The notes under the pieces are model-generated. The model ran no database searches. It was not told where the DNA came from and worked only from the letters and a program-made list of their open reading frames with translations. From assembly GCF_017298635.1 (NCBI RefSeq), contig NZ_CP071182.1, forward strand, positions 62,001 to 126,000: DNA of 64,000 nucleotides. The letters run 5' to 3'. A program made the position numbers and the translations under genes. The stretch is from Paenalicyclobacillus mengziensis (GTDB lineage Bacteria; Bacillota; Bacilli; Alicyclobacillales; Alicyclobacillaceae). Positions 52,184 to 63,895 of the stretch are shown in pieces (position 1 is the first letter of the stretch; each line of letters opens with the position of its first letter).

Positions 52184-53713
52184 TTAACCCCCTATCCCCA
52201 GCAAACCTTGCACGGACAAGTTAAACAGGTGCCCGATGAGGTTTGGGTAGATACCAATCAACAACACGAGGGCGGTCAGGATGACCGTTGGCAAGTACTC
52301 TCTGGCTGTCGCGTCGGACAACCCCTCTGCCAACTTCGCCGCCCCCCCGAAGGTGGTTTTTTGGATTGCGTACAGGAGGTACACAGCGGACAGGATGAGT
52401 CCACCAAGTCCGACGAAGGATACGGCCGGATACGATGTGAAACCACCGATGAACGCTTGAATCTCACTGATAAACCCGCTCGTAAGCGGCAGCCCGAGTG
52501 ACCCGAGCGCAGCCACGAGCAAAAAGCCGGAAATCATCGGCATCGCCTTCGAGAGACCGCCGAGGTCCTTGAACGAAACGGTCTTCGTACGGTCCTCAAT
52601 GGCACCCGTCAGGAAGAAGAGGAGTGCGGTGAGGAGTCCGGACGAGACAATCATGAACATGGCGCCCTGGAGGCCGGCTGCTGAGAATGAAGCAATGCCG
52701 AGCAGGACAAGTCCCATGTGGCTGATGCCGCCAAAGGCGATGAGGCGGCGCCAGTCTTTCTGCGCCCAGGCTGCAAACGCACCGTACAGGATGTTGATGA
52801 CACCGAACACTGCGATGAGCATGCCGTAGTGCTGAATCTGACCCGGCAGCATGCCCACGCCAAAACGGAGCAACACGTAGGCGCCGGTCTTCGTCAGGAG
52901 GCCGCCAACCACCATGTTGGTCGGTGTGTCAGCAAACTCATGCGTCGTCGGCAACCAGGTGTGAAACGGTACGAATGCTTCTTCAATGAACACACCAAGC
53001 AGCAAGACAAGAAGCAGTCCGCCTTGCCAGGCGGCTGGGAACAACCCGCTCCCTGCGTGATGCGCAAGGTTCAGCATCTGTGGAATCGAGAAGGTCATGG
53101 TCGACGAAGCGCCGGAACTCGAGTAGGCGCCAGTCAAGCCGTATGCAATGCCGACCAGAGCGACGAGCATCGCGACCGTTGCGAAACCGCGGTAGATGAG
53201 GAACTTGATGGCTGCCCGTGGGCTGCCAGGAAGTCCAAACAGTTGAATCAGGAAGAAGCTCGCGAACAGGGTCACTTCGAGTGCCACCAAGAACGTGAAC
53301 AAGTCGAGTGCCGCGAACACGCCCATCAGGCCGGCTGTGACCATCGACAGCCAGAAATAATAGAGGCGCGGCCTGTCGATATCCCGCTTTGCACCTGCCA
53401 TCGCCAACACGGAAATGAAGGCGGTCATGGCGATGAGCGGTAAAGACAAGCCGTCAACACCAAAGGAAAGACCAACCGACACATTGGACGCCTGCCACAG
53501 AGCTGGTAATGTGAACCAGTGAATATGGCCGATAAACTCGAAGCCGCTCTGCCCAGCAGGATAGGACAGCCACATGATGACTGCGAGCACCAGGGAGACG
53601 AGCGTGCCGACGATGGACAGGCTGCGTGACGATCCGCCGCCCATTTTCGGCAAAATCAGCAGCAACACCGCAGCAATCAGAGGAGCGACGACCACCCAAA
53701 AGGATAGGCTCAT
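52184..53713 (-). CDS. nuoM: NADH-quinone oxidoreductase subunit M
   Basis: 509 residues, ~14 membrane helices, antiporter-like proton channel subunit. EAFVPFHTWLPTTHEFADTPTNMV, in part, is the conserved broken-helix region with VGGLLTKTGAYVLLRFG carrying the pumping Lys. It starts one base after the nuoL stop, GGGGGGTGATG serving as RBS. Confidence 0.97.
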   Translation of the reverse strand: MSLSFWVVVAPLIAAVLLLILPKMGGGSSRSLSIVGTLVSLVLAVIMWLSYPAGQSGFEFIGHIHWFTLPALWQASNVSVGLSFGVDGLSLPLIAMTAFISVLAMAGAKRDIDRPRLYYFWLSMVTAGLMGVFAALDLFTFLVALEVTLFASFFLIQLFGLPGSPRAAIKFLIYRGFATVAMLVALVGIAYGLTGAYSSSGASSTMTFSIPQMLNLAHHAGSGLFPAAWQGGLLLVLLLGVFIEEAFVPFHTWLPTTHEFADTPTNMVVGGLLTKTGAYVLLRFGVGMLPGQIQHYGMLIAVFGVINILYGAFAAWAQKDWRRLIAFGGISHMGLVLLGIASFSAAGLQGAMFMIVSSGLLTALLFFLTGAIEDRTKTVSFKDLGGLSKAMPMISGFLLVAALGSLGLPLTSGFISEIQAFIGGFTSYPAVSFVGLGGLILSAVYLLYAIQKTTFGGAAKLAEGLSDATAREYLPTVILTALVLLIGIYPNLIGHLFNLSVQGLLGIGG

Positions 53714-53714
53714 G

Positions 53715-55619
53715 TCACATCACCCCCCCAACAGTAAACATGGCTATCGCCAGGAATATTAGAATACCAAACGCCGCAATGGCGCTGTACGCCTGCACCT
53801 GACCATTTTGCGTGTACTTCAACATGGTGCCAAAGAGCGATCCAAGTCTGGCGAAAAGACCGACAATCGCATCGATGATGTAGCGGTCCACGAAGTCAAC
53901 AATCGCTGCGATGGCCTTGCCGCCAAGGACAATCACGGCGTAGTAGGCTTCATCGAAGTAAAACTTGTGGAAAGAAATCGCATATGGAAGTCCGAGCGTC
54001 TTTGCAAGGCCTTCCCCACCACGGCCTGGACGCCAGTACATCAGCGCTGCGAGGCCAATACCAATGAGACCAACGACAACACTGAGGGCCATCAATCCGT
54101 AGTTTTCCGGAGTGACAATGCCGATGGTGTGGTTCGGGAAGTCGGCAAACAGGTACCGCTCGAGTCCATCGTTGTTGAACGGGCTGTTGAAGAAACCAGC
54201 GATGGTCGCGAACACAGCCAAAATGATGAGCGGCAGGGTCATCACCCATGACCCCTCGTGTGCATGCTCGTACTTTTCTTCGACGCGTGGCTTGCCCGTG
54301 AATGTCAGGAAGAACACGCGGAAGATGTAGAACGCCGTGCAGAACGCTGCAAGGAGACCAAACGCGTAAAGGACCGGATGACCACTTGCCAAGGTTGCAG
54401 ACAGGATATCGTCCTTTGACCAGAAGCCTGCAAATGGCACGATGCCGGAGAGCGCCAAGGCACCGGCGAGGAATGTGTAGGTGGTGATGGGCATCTTCTT
54501 GCGTAGACCGCCCATTTCAAACAGGTCTTGCGTGTCGACTGCATGGATGACCGAACCTGCAGCCAAGAACAAGAGGGCCTTGAAGAAGGCGTGCGTCATC
54601 AGGTGGAATACCCCATACGCATACGCGCCAACGCCGAGGGCCATCATCATGTAACCGAGCTGGGATACCGTTGAGTAGGCAATGACGCGCTTGATGTCAC
54701 GCTGCGTCAAGGCAATCAAGGATGCCATCAAGGCTGTAACGCCGCCAATCCAGGCAACCGTCGTTGTCGCACCCACACTCCCCTGGAAGAGCGGATAGGT
54801 CCGCGCCACCAGATAGACGCCGGCCGCGACCATCGTCGCTGCGTGGATGAGGGCTGACACTGGCGTTGGGCCTTCCATGGCGTCCGGCAACCAGACATGC
54901 AGCGGGAACTGCGCTGACTTTCCGACTGCACCTGCGAAAATCAGGAGCGCCGTCAGTGTCACAACGCCGTTCGAAGACAGCCAACCGATATGGAGCGTGT
55001 GGTTCGCGACGGCGGTGAAAATCGTCGAGTAGTCGAACGATCCGCTTGCCAAAAACAACAGCACGATACCTGCAAACATCCCGGTGTCACCGATGCGGGT
55101 GACAATGAAGGACTTCTTTGCTGCGAGCGCCGCTTCCGGTTTGAAGTACCAGAAACCGACCAACAGGTACGAGCAAAGGCCGACCATCTCCCAGAAAATG
55201 TAGAGCTGCAGGAGGTTCGGCGAAATCACCAGTGACAGCATCGAGAACACAAACAGGTTCAAGTACTGATAGAACACTGGGAAGCGTTCATCTTTATGCA
55301 TGTAGCCCCGGGAGAACAAAAGTACCAAGGTACTGACCAGGGTGACAATGACAAGCATCAAGGCATTCAAATGGGTGACCTGGAAGCCGACATCGATGAC
55401 GCGGTTGCCAACGGTCAGCCAGTGAAATACATAGGTGTTGTTTCCGTGCGGGTTGTTTCCGACGGCGTTGAATATCAGCAGGCTAAGGACAAAGGACACG
55501 GCCGTCAGAATGACGGAAACCGCCGTGACTAGGCCTTCCGCTGCCTTCCTTCCGAACACCAGCAGGAAAACGTACGCCACCAGCGGCAAAAAAGGAACCA
55601 GCCATGCGTACTGTACCAT
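53715..55619 (-). CDS. nuoL: NADH-quinone oxidoreductase subunit L
   Basis: 634 residues, the largest antiporter-like subunit with the C-terminal lateral helix region. FWEMVGLCSYLLVGFW, GKSAQFPLHVWLPDAMEGPTPVSALIHAATMV (in part) and FAGFWSKDDIL are conserved. Proton pumping at the distal end of the membrane arm. There is a 91-bp gap to nuoK upstream. Confidence 0.97.
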   Translation of the reverse strand: MVQYAWLVPFLPLVAYVFLLVFGRKAAEGLVTAVSVILTAVSFVLSLLIFNAVGNNPHGNNTYVFHWLTVGNRVIDVGFQVTHLNALMLVIVTLVSTLVLLFSRGYMHKDERFPVFYQYLNLFVFSMLSLVISPNLLQLYIFWEMVGLCSYLLVGFWYFKPEAALAAKKSFIVTRIGDTGMFAGIVLLFLASGSFDYSTIFTAVANHTLHIGWLSSNGVVTLTALLIFAGAVGKSAQFPLHVWLPDAMEGPTPVSALIHAATMVAAGVYLVARTYPLFQGSVGATTTVAWIGGVTALMASLIALTQRDIKRVIAYSTVSQLGYMMMALGVGAYAYGVFHLMTHAFFKALLFLAAGSVIHAVDTQDLFEMGGLRKKMPITTYTFLAGALALSGIVPFAGFWSKDDILSATLASGHPVLYAFGLLAAFCTAFYIFRVFFLTFTGKPRVEEKYEHAHEGSWVMTLPLIILAVFATIAGFFNSPFNNDGLERYLFADFPNHTIGIVTPENYGLMALSVVVGLIGIGLAALMYWRPGRGGEGLAKTLGLPYAISFHKFYFDEAYYAVIVLGGKAIAAIVDFVDRYIIDAIVGLFARLGSLFGTMLKYTQNGQVQAYSAIAAFGILIFLAIAMFTVGGVM

Positions 55620-55710
55620 AAACTCCCTCCTCGCTTTGCGGCTTGACTTCGGGTGATGTCACCCGATTTCACTCGTCTGTCCGACGCGTTTCAACTGAAA
55701 GGACCTTGTT

Positions 55711-56037
55711 CTACCACTTGTGTACGTTCAGGTCCTTCACTTCACTTGTCTTACGCAGTCGGAAGAGGGCAAGCAGCAAAGCCAGTCCAACCGCAATTTC
55801 AGCAGCGGCAACCGTGATGGTGAACAAGGAAAACACTTGTCCGCTCAAATTCGGTGCAACACCGAGACGGGAGAAAGTCACCAGGTTGATGTTTGCCGCG
55901 TTCAACATCAGCTCAATCGAAACCAGGACGATAATGACGTTGCGCCTGGTTAGAGCGCCAAACAGCCCGATGCAAAACAGCAGTGCAGCCAAGGCGAGTA
56001 GCGATCCGGTAGGCACCGGAAACGGGGCTGTACCCAT
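55711..56037 (-). CDS. nuoK: NADH-quinone oxidoreductase subunit K
   Basis: 108 residues, three membrane helices (~8-28, 32-55, 68-92). [13 protein letters not shown] contains the conserved membrane Glu of the E-channel and [15 protein letters not shown] the second. One base separates it from nuoJ. Confidence 0.96.
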   Translation of the reverse strand: MGTAPFPVPTGSLLALAALLFCIGLFGALTRRNVIIVLVSIELMLNAANINLVTFSRLGVAPNLSGQVFSLFTITVAAAEIAVGLALLLALFRLRKTSEVKDLNVHKW

Positions 56038-56038
56038 C

Positions 56039-56563
56039 TCACTCGTCCTCCTTTCGCTCTTTGGCGAGGATTACTGCGCCGACCAGACCGACGATAAGCA
56101 GAATGGACACCAACTCGAACGGTATGACGTACTGTCTGAACAGCACGAGGCCAATCGCAACCGGGTTGGTGTTGCCACCGTTCACATTGACATTTGTGGC
56201 TGTGGGCCAAGTTGTCGATCGGATGGCGAGAAGCAGCACAACCGCCAGGAGCACCGCGGCAGCTGCGCTCCCGATGTTTTTCAGGTTCCACTCAAACGGT
56301 GGTTCTTGCGCCTCGTGATTTGTCAACATGATGGCAAACATAATCAGAATCGTGATAGCACCGGCATAAATCAAAATCTGTGCTACGCCGACGAACTCGG
56401 CGCCGAGTAAGAAGTAGATGGCGGCTGCGCCAATGAACACGCCGCCAATGGTCAAAGCCATGTAGACGACCTTGCGAACCGACAGCATGATGACACCGGC
56501 GCAGAGTGTCAGGAGCGCGATGATGTAAAACGCGACAACAGGCCAACTCAGCGTAAAACTCAC
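56039..56563 (-). CDS. nuoJ: NADH-quinone oxidoreductase subunit J
   Basis: 174 residues, five membrane helices, GTG start overlapping the nuoI stop (GTGA). The helix with [23 protein letters not shown], in part, includes the pi-bulge region coupling quinone chemistry to proton transfer. Confidence 0.95.
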   Translation of the reverse strand: MSFTLSWPVVAFYIIALLTLCAGVIMLSVRKVVYMALTIGGVFIGAAAIYFLLGAEFVGVAQILIYAGAITILIMFAIMLTNHEAQEPPFEWNLKNIGSAAAAVLLAVVLLLAIRSTTWPTATNVNVNGGNTNPVAIGLVLFRQYVIPFELVSILLIVGLVGAVILAKERKEDE

Positions 56564-57027
56564 TCGACGTCACCCGCTTTCTCTGCCCCGTCATTGCCTT
56601 CGGCATCCTTCATGAATCGCTCGGGATGGCGGTTTTCGTAGTCCAATTCGTTCTGATAAAGCCAATGCATATCGAGGTAAAGGTTGTCTCGCGAGTACGT
56701 TGCCAACTCAAAGGTGTCTGACATCAGGATTGACTCCGTCGGGCAGACATCTGTGCACAAAGAACAGAGAATGCAGATGTCGAAGTTGATGTCGTAGGTA
56801 TCGATCCGCATCTTCTTGTCCGGACCACGCGTGCCTGACAGCGAAATGCAGTCTGTCGGACAAATACGTGCACACTGGTTACACACGATGCACAAATCCG
56901 GAATGAAGCGATGCACGCCGCGGAAACGTTCTGGCCACTTTGGCTTTTCCTCCGGGTACATCAGGGTCACTTTCTTCTTTGGCAGTTGGCGCAGCGTGAC
57001 TCCCAAGCCCTTTATGAATCCAAACAT
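56560..57027 (-). CDS. nuoI: NADH-quinone oxidoreductase subunit I
   Basis: 155 residues with two [4Fe-4S] motifs: CIVCNQCARICP followed by TDC, and CILCSLCTDVCP, the N6a/N6b clusters that pass electrons to N2. Amphipathic N-terminus (GFIKGLGVTLRQL) for membrane contact; the acidic C-terminal tail ([13 protein letters not shown]) is variable. Confidence 0.96.
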   Translation of the reverse strand: MFGFIKGLGVTLRQLPKKKVTLMYPEEKPKWPERFRGVHRFIPDLCIVCNQCARICPTDCISLSGTRGPDKKMRIDTYDINFDICILCSLCTDVCPTESILMSDTFELATYSRDNLYLDMHWLYQNELDYENRHPERFMKDAEGNDGAEKAGDVE

Positions 57028-57058
57028 GGTATCACCCCATTCGCTCGCTTTCTCACGC

Positions 57059-58048
57059 TTACAGCACCGCCCGTAAAACTGCTGTGATGACGAGGTTTGC
57101 CAAAGCCAGCGGCATTAAGACCTTCCACGCAAACGGCATCACCTTATCAACCCGCATACGAGGGAAGGTAGCTTGAATCCAGAACTGGACGCTGATGAAG
57201 AGGAATGCCTTGATGGCAAACCACAGCCACCCTGGCAAGAACGGCCCGCTCCAACCACCGAGGAACAGGGTTGCGAACAGTCCGGCCATCGCAAACAGGT
57301 AAACATACTCCGTCAACATGAAAAACGCGAAGCGGAACCCGGAATACTCGGTGTGGTAACCACCGACGAGTTCTGACTCAGCCTCTGGCAAGTCGAACGG
57401 TGTTCGGTTCAATTCGCCGGTACTTGCGACGAGGAACACGATAGCCGCCAGAATCTGCGGAACAATGTTCCACCAGCCTGAGTGTGCCTGAGCATTGACG
57501 ATGTCATTCAAGTTGATGGATCCGTTCATCAGCACAACGCCGACGACCGACAGTCCGATGGGAATCTCGAACGAGAGCATCTGAGCGGCGCTTCGCATGC
57601 CGCCGATGAGTGCGTACTTGTTGTTCGAGGCCCAGCCGCCGAGCATAACGCCATGAATACTGATGGTCGACATTGCGATGTAGAACAGAGCACCAATGGC
57701 AATGTTCGCCGTAAACACGTGCGTCCGCGAGAACGGAACGACCGACAAAGCCATAAACGCAGGCACGAATGCGATAATTGGTGCAATCAAGAACAAAACC
57801 CGGTCAACTTTTCTCGGGACGACGTCTTCCTTGATGAGCAACTTGAAAACGTCTGCTGCCGACTGTAAGAGCCCGAACGGTCCGACGCGGTTTGGCCCGA
57901 TGCGAAGTTGTAACCAACCAATCAACTTCCGTTGCCAATAAATCGAGTACATGACGACAACGAGGGTCAAAAGCAAAATCACAACGGCACCAATCAACAT
58001 CCCGAGAAACGAAAGCCAGGTTACGGGATGTGCTGCCCAGTTCCACAT
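57059..58048 (-). CDS. nuoH: NADH-quinone oxidoreductase subunit H
   Basis: 329 residues, eight membrane helices. ERK-like loop WQRKLIGWLQLRIGPNRVGP and FDLPEAESELVGGYHTEYSG are diagnostic. It joins the peripheral and membrane arms and forms much of the quinone chamber. The ATG overlaps the nuoD stop by one base. Confidence 0.97.
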   Translation of the reverse strand: MWNWAAHPVTWLSFLGMLIGAVVILLLTLVVVMYSIYWQRKLIGWLQLRIGPNRVGPFGLLQSAADVFKLLIKEDVVPRKVDRVLFLIAPIIAFVPAFMALSVVPFSRTHVFTANIAIGALFYIAMSTISIHGVMLGGWASNNKYALIGGMRSAAQMLSFEIPIGLSVVGVVLMNGSINLNDIVNAQAHSGWWNIVPQILAAIVFLVASTGELNRTPFDLPEAESELVGGYHTEYSGFRFAFFMLTEYVYLFAMAGLFATLFLGGWSGPFLPGWLWFAIKAFLFISVQFWIQATFPRMRVDKVMPFAWKVLMPLALANLVITAVLRAVL

Positions 58049-59169
58049 TAGGCATCCACCTCCCCTAACACGATGTCGATGGCGCCGAGAATGGCAATGA
58101 CGTTTGCCATGTTCTGGCCTTTCAGCAAGTCTGGCAGCATCTGCAGGTTTAGGAAGGATGGTTTGCGGATCTTCAACCGATAAGGCTTATCTTTCCCGTC
58201 GCTGACGATATAGAAGCCGAGTTCCCCCTTCGCTGCCTCGATGCCGCTGTAGTACTCACCGGCAGGAACACGAACAAACTTTGGCACCTTTCCAAGGAAA
58301 GGTCCTTCGGGTACGTTTTCAACGGCTTGTTCGAGGATGCGGATAGATTGCTTCATCTCTTCGATGTGGAGCTTGTAGCGGTCAAAACAGTCCCCGTTCT
58401 CGCCGAGTGGAATCTCAAAATCAAAGCGGTCGTATATGCTATACGGCTTCGTTTTCCGCAGGTCCCAGTTGAATCCGGTGCTGCGCAGATTAATTCCGCT
58501 CATCCCAAACGCGAGCGCTTGCTCCGCTGTGTAAGTACCGAGGCCCTTCGTGCGGTTGATGAAGATTTCATTACCCGTAACGAGATCGTCCAACAACTTC
58601 ATGTCCGCTTTAAGCTGCGGAATCAGGTCGCGGACCTTTTTCAGCCAACCGTCCGGCGCGTCAAAGCGCAACCCGCCGATGCGCATGAAGTTGAAGGTCA
58701 GGCGCGCACCGCTGATCTCGTTCAAAAGCTCCGTAATCCGTTCACGGCCAACGAAAATGTACAAGAACGGGCTCATGGCACCAAGGTCCAACAGGTACGC
58801 ACCGACAGCCAGGAAGTGAGAAGCGATACGCTGCATCTCCATCAAAATGACGCGCAGGTACTCTGCACGCTCTGGGATCTCCATGTCCATGGCTTCTTCC
58901 ACTGCGTGGCAGAGCGCGTAGTTGTTGAGCATGGCTGCCACATAGTCGAGCCGGTCGGTGTAGGGAATAATCTGTGTGTACTGAAGGTTTTCGGCAAGCT
59001 TCTCTGTGCCGCGGTGCAGGTAACCAATCACCGGTTCTGCCTCAACGACCGTTTCGCCGTCCAAACGAACAACGAGGCGAAACACTCCGTGGGTACTAGG
59101 GTGCTGAGGACCCACGTTCAAAATCATCTCTTCTGTGCGCAGCTGTCTATTACCCTCACTCAGCGACAT
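58048..59169 (-). CDS. nuoD: NADH-quinone oxidoreductase subunit D
   Basis: 373 residues, related to [NiFe]-hydrogenase large subunit but without nickel ligands. NVGPQHPSTHGVFRLV, in part with GETVVEAEPVIGYLHRGTEK, holds the quinone-binding His; EMQRIASHFLAVG is conserved. Overlaps nuoC by 14 bp. It is a separate polypeptide, not a NuoCD fusion. Confidence 0.97.
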   Translation of the reverse strand: MSLSEGNRQLRTEEMILNVGPQHPSTHGVFRLVVRLDGETVVEAEPVIGYLHRGTEKLAENLQYTQIIPYTDRLDYVAAMLNNYALCHAVEEAMDMEIPERAEYLRVILMEMQRIASHFLAVGAYLLDLGAMSPFLYIFVGRERITELLNEISGARLTFNFMRIGGLRFDAPDGWLKKVRDLIPQLKADMKLLDDLVTGNEIFINRTKGLGTYTAEQALAFGMSGINLRSTGFNWDLRKTKPYSIYDRFDFEIPLGENGDCFDRYKLHIEEMKQSIRILEQAVENVPEGPFLGKVPKFVRVPAGEYYSGIEAAKGELGFYIVSDGKDKPYRLKIRKPSFLNLQMLPDLLKGQNMANVIAILGAIDIVLGEVDA

Positions 59170-60052
59170 CGGGATCCTCCTCCCCTTCCCACGGCGTGTA
59201 GTCCTTGCGCAGCGGGTGCCCCTTAAATCCTTCCCACATCATGATGCGGCGAAGGTCGGGGTGGTTGGTAAACGTGATGCCCAGAAGATCGTAAATCTCC
59301 CGTTCTTCCCAGTTCACGCCCGGATGAACGCTGTAGAGGGATGGAATCTCCGCGTTCTCTCGGTCGGTTCGAGTTTTGAGAAGGATTTCGTGCTTGAGAT
59401 CGGTCGAGCACAGAAATATCACGACTTCGAGGTAGTCGGGATAGTCGGTGCCGGCCATCATCTCGAGATAGTTCAGGCGCCAAGCCTCGTGTTCCTTGAG
59501 TAAGGCAACAACCGTGGGCCACTTGTCTTTGCGGATGCGCAGCATCGGCCGGTACTTTGCGGCTGCGGCTTCTTCCACCACATCCTGGCCGAGGCTCGCC
59601 TCGATGGTCGCCTTAATCTTTTCGGCGATCTCCTTCGCAGCGATAGTGCGCGGATCCGGTGGTGGAGCTTCCTTCTTCGGCGGGGCCTTTTTCGCAGGCG
59701 CACCGTCGGCCGCGACTGCCTTTGGAGCTGGCTTGACCTTCGGCTTGTCGGCAGCGGCGGCTGGCTTGTCGGCAGCGGCGGCTGGCTTCTCGGCGGCGAC
59801 TGGCTTCTCGGCCGCGGCTGGCTTCTCAGCAGCGGCTGGCTTCTCAGCGGTGGCTGCTGGCTTCTCGGCCGCGGCTGCTGGCGTAGCCTCGGTTGCCGGT
59901 TTTTCCGCTGCCGGCGTTGCTTCTACGGTTGCCTCCGCAGCTTCAGGTGCTTGCGGTTTGACGTCTGCGGTCTTTGACTGTTCTGCAGCTTTAGACTCCG
60001 ATTCGGATTGCTCTGTGCGTCCCTCTTGTTCCGTGCGTTCCTCGTCGCTCAT
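59156..60052 (-). CDS. nuoC: NADH-quinone oxidoreductase subunit C with long Ala/Glu/Lys/Pro-rich N-terminus
   Basis: 298 residues. The NuoC domain is only the last ~150 (~150-290: [60 protein letters not shown] in part). The first ~140 residues are a low-complexity, charged extension with EKPAAA and ADKPAAA repeats and a PKKEAPPPD segment, encoded by tandem DNA repeats around 59745-59900. NuoC supports the quinone-end of the peripheral arm; the extension has no obvious counterpart in the minimal enzyme. Overlaps nuoB by four bases. Confidence 0.95.
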   Translation of the reverse strand: MSDEERTEQEGRTEQSESESKAAEQSKTADVKPQAPEAAEATVEATPAAEKPATEATPAAAAEKPAATAEKPAAAEKPAAAEKPVAAEKPAAAADKPAAAADKPKVKPAPKAVAADGAPAKKAPPKKEAPPPDPRTIAAKEIAEKIKATIEASLGQDVVEEAAAAKYRPMLRIRKDKWPTVVALLKEHEAWRLNYLEMMAGTDYPDYLEVVIFLCSTDLKHEILLKTRTDRENAEIPSLYSVHPGVNWEEREIYDLLGITFTNHPDLRRIMMWEGFKGHPLRKDYTPWEGEEDPDVAE

Positions 60053-60591
60053 GCCTGCACCTTCTTCCCGCGGGCCTCAAGCCGGATCTTCTCCTGGAGC
60101 AGATTGAGGCCGTAAATCAAGGCAGGTGGAGACGGCGGGCATCCGGGTACGTAAACGTCAACTGGAACGATCTGGTCGACACCCTTCACGACTGAATAGC
60201 TGTTGACGTATGGGCCACCAGCTGTGGCGCAAACACCCATGGAGACGACCCACTTCGGCTCCGCCATCTGATCGTACAAGCGGCGCAGCAACGGGGCCAT
60301 CTTCTTGGTCACGGTTCCTGCCACGATCATGACGTCTGACTGGCGCGGCGAGGCACGGAAGATGATTCCAAAGCGATCGAGATCGTAATTCGCCGCACCA
60401 GTGCCCATCATTTCAATGGCACAGCAAGCGAGACCGAATGTAAGCGGCCACAAGCTGTTGCTGCGGGCCCAGCCTTTGATGGTTTCCAGAGAGTTGACAA
60501 TAACGCCTCTTCTCAGGATCTCGTTCTCCTCGGGCGTAAAACCTTCATACTGGATAACCGACAGGTTTTTTGCTGCTGCCGTCAGGTCCAT
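60049..60591 (-). CDS. nuoB: NADH-quinone oxidoreductase subunit B
   Basis: 180 residues. Cluster N2 ligands are visible: the tandem Cys in [10 protein letters not shown], the Cys in [10 protein letters not shown] and the Cys in VPGCPPSP. N2 is the terminal iron-sulfur cluster that reduces quinone. Overlaps nuoA by ten bases. Confidence 0.97.
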   Translation of the reverse strand: MDLTAAAKNLSVIQYEGFTPEENEILRRGVIVNSLETIKGWARSNSLWPLTFGLACCAIEMMGTGAANYDLDRFGIIFRASPRQSDVMIVAGTVTKKMAPLLRRLYDQMAEPKWVVSMGVCATAGGPYVNSYSVVKGVDQIVPVDVYVPGCPPSPPALIYGLNLLQEKIRLEARGKKVQA

Positions 60592-60950
60592 TCGAGCACC
60601 TTCTTTCTCCAGGCGTAAGCGAGCCCGATGACGAGCAGTAGGATGAAGATGAGCATTTCGGTGAGGGCAAACATTCCGAGTTTCTTGAAAGCGACGGCCC
60701 AGGGATACAAGAACAGCGTTTCCACGTCGAACACCACGAACATCAACGCAAATAAATAGTAGCGCGCGTTGTAACGGACGTGTGCATCCCCGAACGGTTC
60801 GAGTCCACTTTCATAGGTTGCCTCTTTTGCCTCAGTGGGATGGTTTGGCCGCAGCAACGGCCCAAGGATCCAAATTGAAGCGACAGGTAAAATGATGCCC
60901 AGAACCGCGAACAAAACAACTAGAAAATACGGATTCCAGTACTGGAACAT
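60582..60950 (-). CDS. nuoA: NADH-quinone oxidoreductase subunit A
   Basis: 122 residues, three membrane helices; [32 protein letters not shown], in segments, is the conserved centre. First gene of an 11-gene operon ABCDHIJKLMN that lacks nuoEFG; electrons must therefore enter from a donor other than the standard NADH module or from EFG encoded elsewhere. Confidence 0.96.
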   Translation of the reverse strand: MFQYWNPYFLVVLFAVLGIILPVASIWILGPLLRPNHPTEAKEATYESGLEPFGDAHVRYNARYYLFALMFVVFDVETLFLYPWAVAFKKLGMFALTEMLIFILLLVIGLAYAWRKKVLEWT

Positions 60951-61022
60951 GGCGTTCCCCCCTGGTGAACTGGACTAAAATTGGCTGTCTCAAAGCATGA
61001 GTAGCCATGGTGAACCGTCCAT

Positions 61023-61051
61023 AGTATAGCAAACCGATTTTGGGGTGTAAA
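61023..61051 (-). promoter_or_regulatory. Sigma-A promoter of the nuo operon
   Basis: On the minus strand TTTACA (61046-61051), 17-bp spacer, TATACT (61023-61028), predicted start ~61016, leader ~66 nt. A Spo0A-box-like TTCGACA lies 42 bp upstream at 61093-61099. Confidence 0.7.
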
Positions 61052-61336
61052 ACACTACGAAGATGTAATAAGGGTAGTCCAGATGAGCTATATTCGACAG
61101 AATCTGTCCTTTTCGGCGGTATTGGCTTGACACAATGTTTCAATCTTGGTCGCGCGGGTTTGGTCCGCATCTCGTGGCCGAGCTCAGGGACAGGCTTTCA
61201 ATGCGATTCGTGCGGATGAGCAAGCCGAAGGCTTGCTTTCCATTTTTCTTCGTATCTGTCCGGGTCGGGCGACGAACCAGATATCGTGGGATGCTCGACT
61301 TGTGCGGGATGCTCACCAAGCCCATAACGCATAACG

Positions 61337-61557
61337 CATAACGCGTTGAAAACGCGTTATTTCCTCGTCAAGCCCCCTCCCGACCAAGAAATAACGCGTT
61401 CGTAACGCGTTAAGTTCCCATCTTCGACAAAATCCCCCCAATAACGCGCTGTGAACGCGTTATTGAAAGGGGTTAAACGGATAACGCGTTGACGACGCGT
61501 TATTTCGACTCATATCGGTCTCGTAAAAGGTAAATAACGCGTTCAGAGCGCGTTATC
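61337..61557. repeat. Five-hairpin element, copy E
   Basis: Hairpins start at 61337, 61390, 61440, 61480 and 61533: distances 53, 50, 40, 53. The second spacer is 10 bp longer than in other copies, about one helical turn, and contains TTCGACAAAAT. Located between nuoA and atpC; two extra ATAACGC half-units precede hairpin 1. Confidence 0.92.
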
Positions 61558-61574
61558 CGCAAACGGGAAAGGAA

Positions 61575-61610
61575 GCGCCCGGTGCGAGGTCTTTCTCTCG
61601 CACCGGGCGC
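61575..61610 (-). terminator. Terminator after atpC
   Basis: Perfect 14-bp stem GCGCCCGGTGCGAG / CTCGCACCGGGCGC with 8-nt loop, followed on the minus strand by TTCCTTTCC; ends the atp operon. Confidence 0.88.
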
Positions 61611-61656
61611 ACCTATTTCAGCTCTATAGCTCTATATGCCTTCGAGCCGCTCAACC

Positions 61657-62085
61657 TTATCGCGTCCCTACGGGCCTGCCTGACTCGCGCGATTTTTCGG
61701 CCGTCTCAATCCGATTGAGCGCACGATGCAGAGCCATCTCGGCCCGAGCCACATCGATGCCCTCGCGCTGCGACAACCGCTGTTCAGCGCGTTCCTTGGC
61801 GCGCTCTGCCCGCTCCAAATCAATCTGCGAAGCGAGTTCTGCGACATCGGCGAGAAACGTGATCTTCTCCGGCAACACCTGCAGAAATCCGCCAGTTGTG
61901 TGAATGAAGTCTTCCCCGTTCGGGAATTTCACTCGGACGATACCTGGCTTTACGGTTGCCGCAAGCGCGGTGTGCCTCGGCAGGATGCCGAGTTCGCCGC
62001 CGCCGGTTCGGATGATAACCATATTCACCTGCTCTGACAGGATAATTCGTTCTGGTGTCACTACTTCCAATAGGGTGGTACTCAA
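61657..62085 (-). CDS. atpC: ATP synthase F1 epsilon subunit
   Basis: 142 residues: beta-sandwich domain with VVTPERIILSEQV, GGELGILPRHTALA and GGFLQVLPEKITFLAD, then the two-helix C-terminal domain (DLERAERAKERAEQRL...ARAEMALHRALNRI) that can inhibit the enzyme. Last gene of the atp operon, 76 bp after atpD. Confidence 0.97.
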   Translation of the reverse strand: MSTTLLEVVTPERIILSEQVNMVIIRTGGGELGILPRHTALAATVKPGIVRVKFPNGEDFIHTTGGFLQVLPEKITFLADVAELASQIDLERAERAKERAEQRLSQREGIDVARAEMALHRALNRIETAEKSRESGRPVGTR

Positions 62086-62161
62086 GCCGTTCTCACCTCC
62101 GGCGTGACGAGTTTTCGAAGCAGCGCCACTGCGTGTGGCGTCCGCCCACGGTGCGACAGTC

Positions 62162-63895
<1,734 letters not shown>

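Noticed and set aside
58327..59226. 299-codon plus-strand frame opposite nuoD
   Set aside because: Antisense shadow of a strongly conserved gene.
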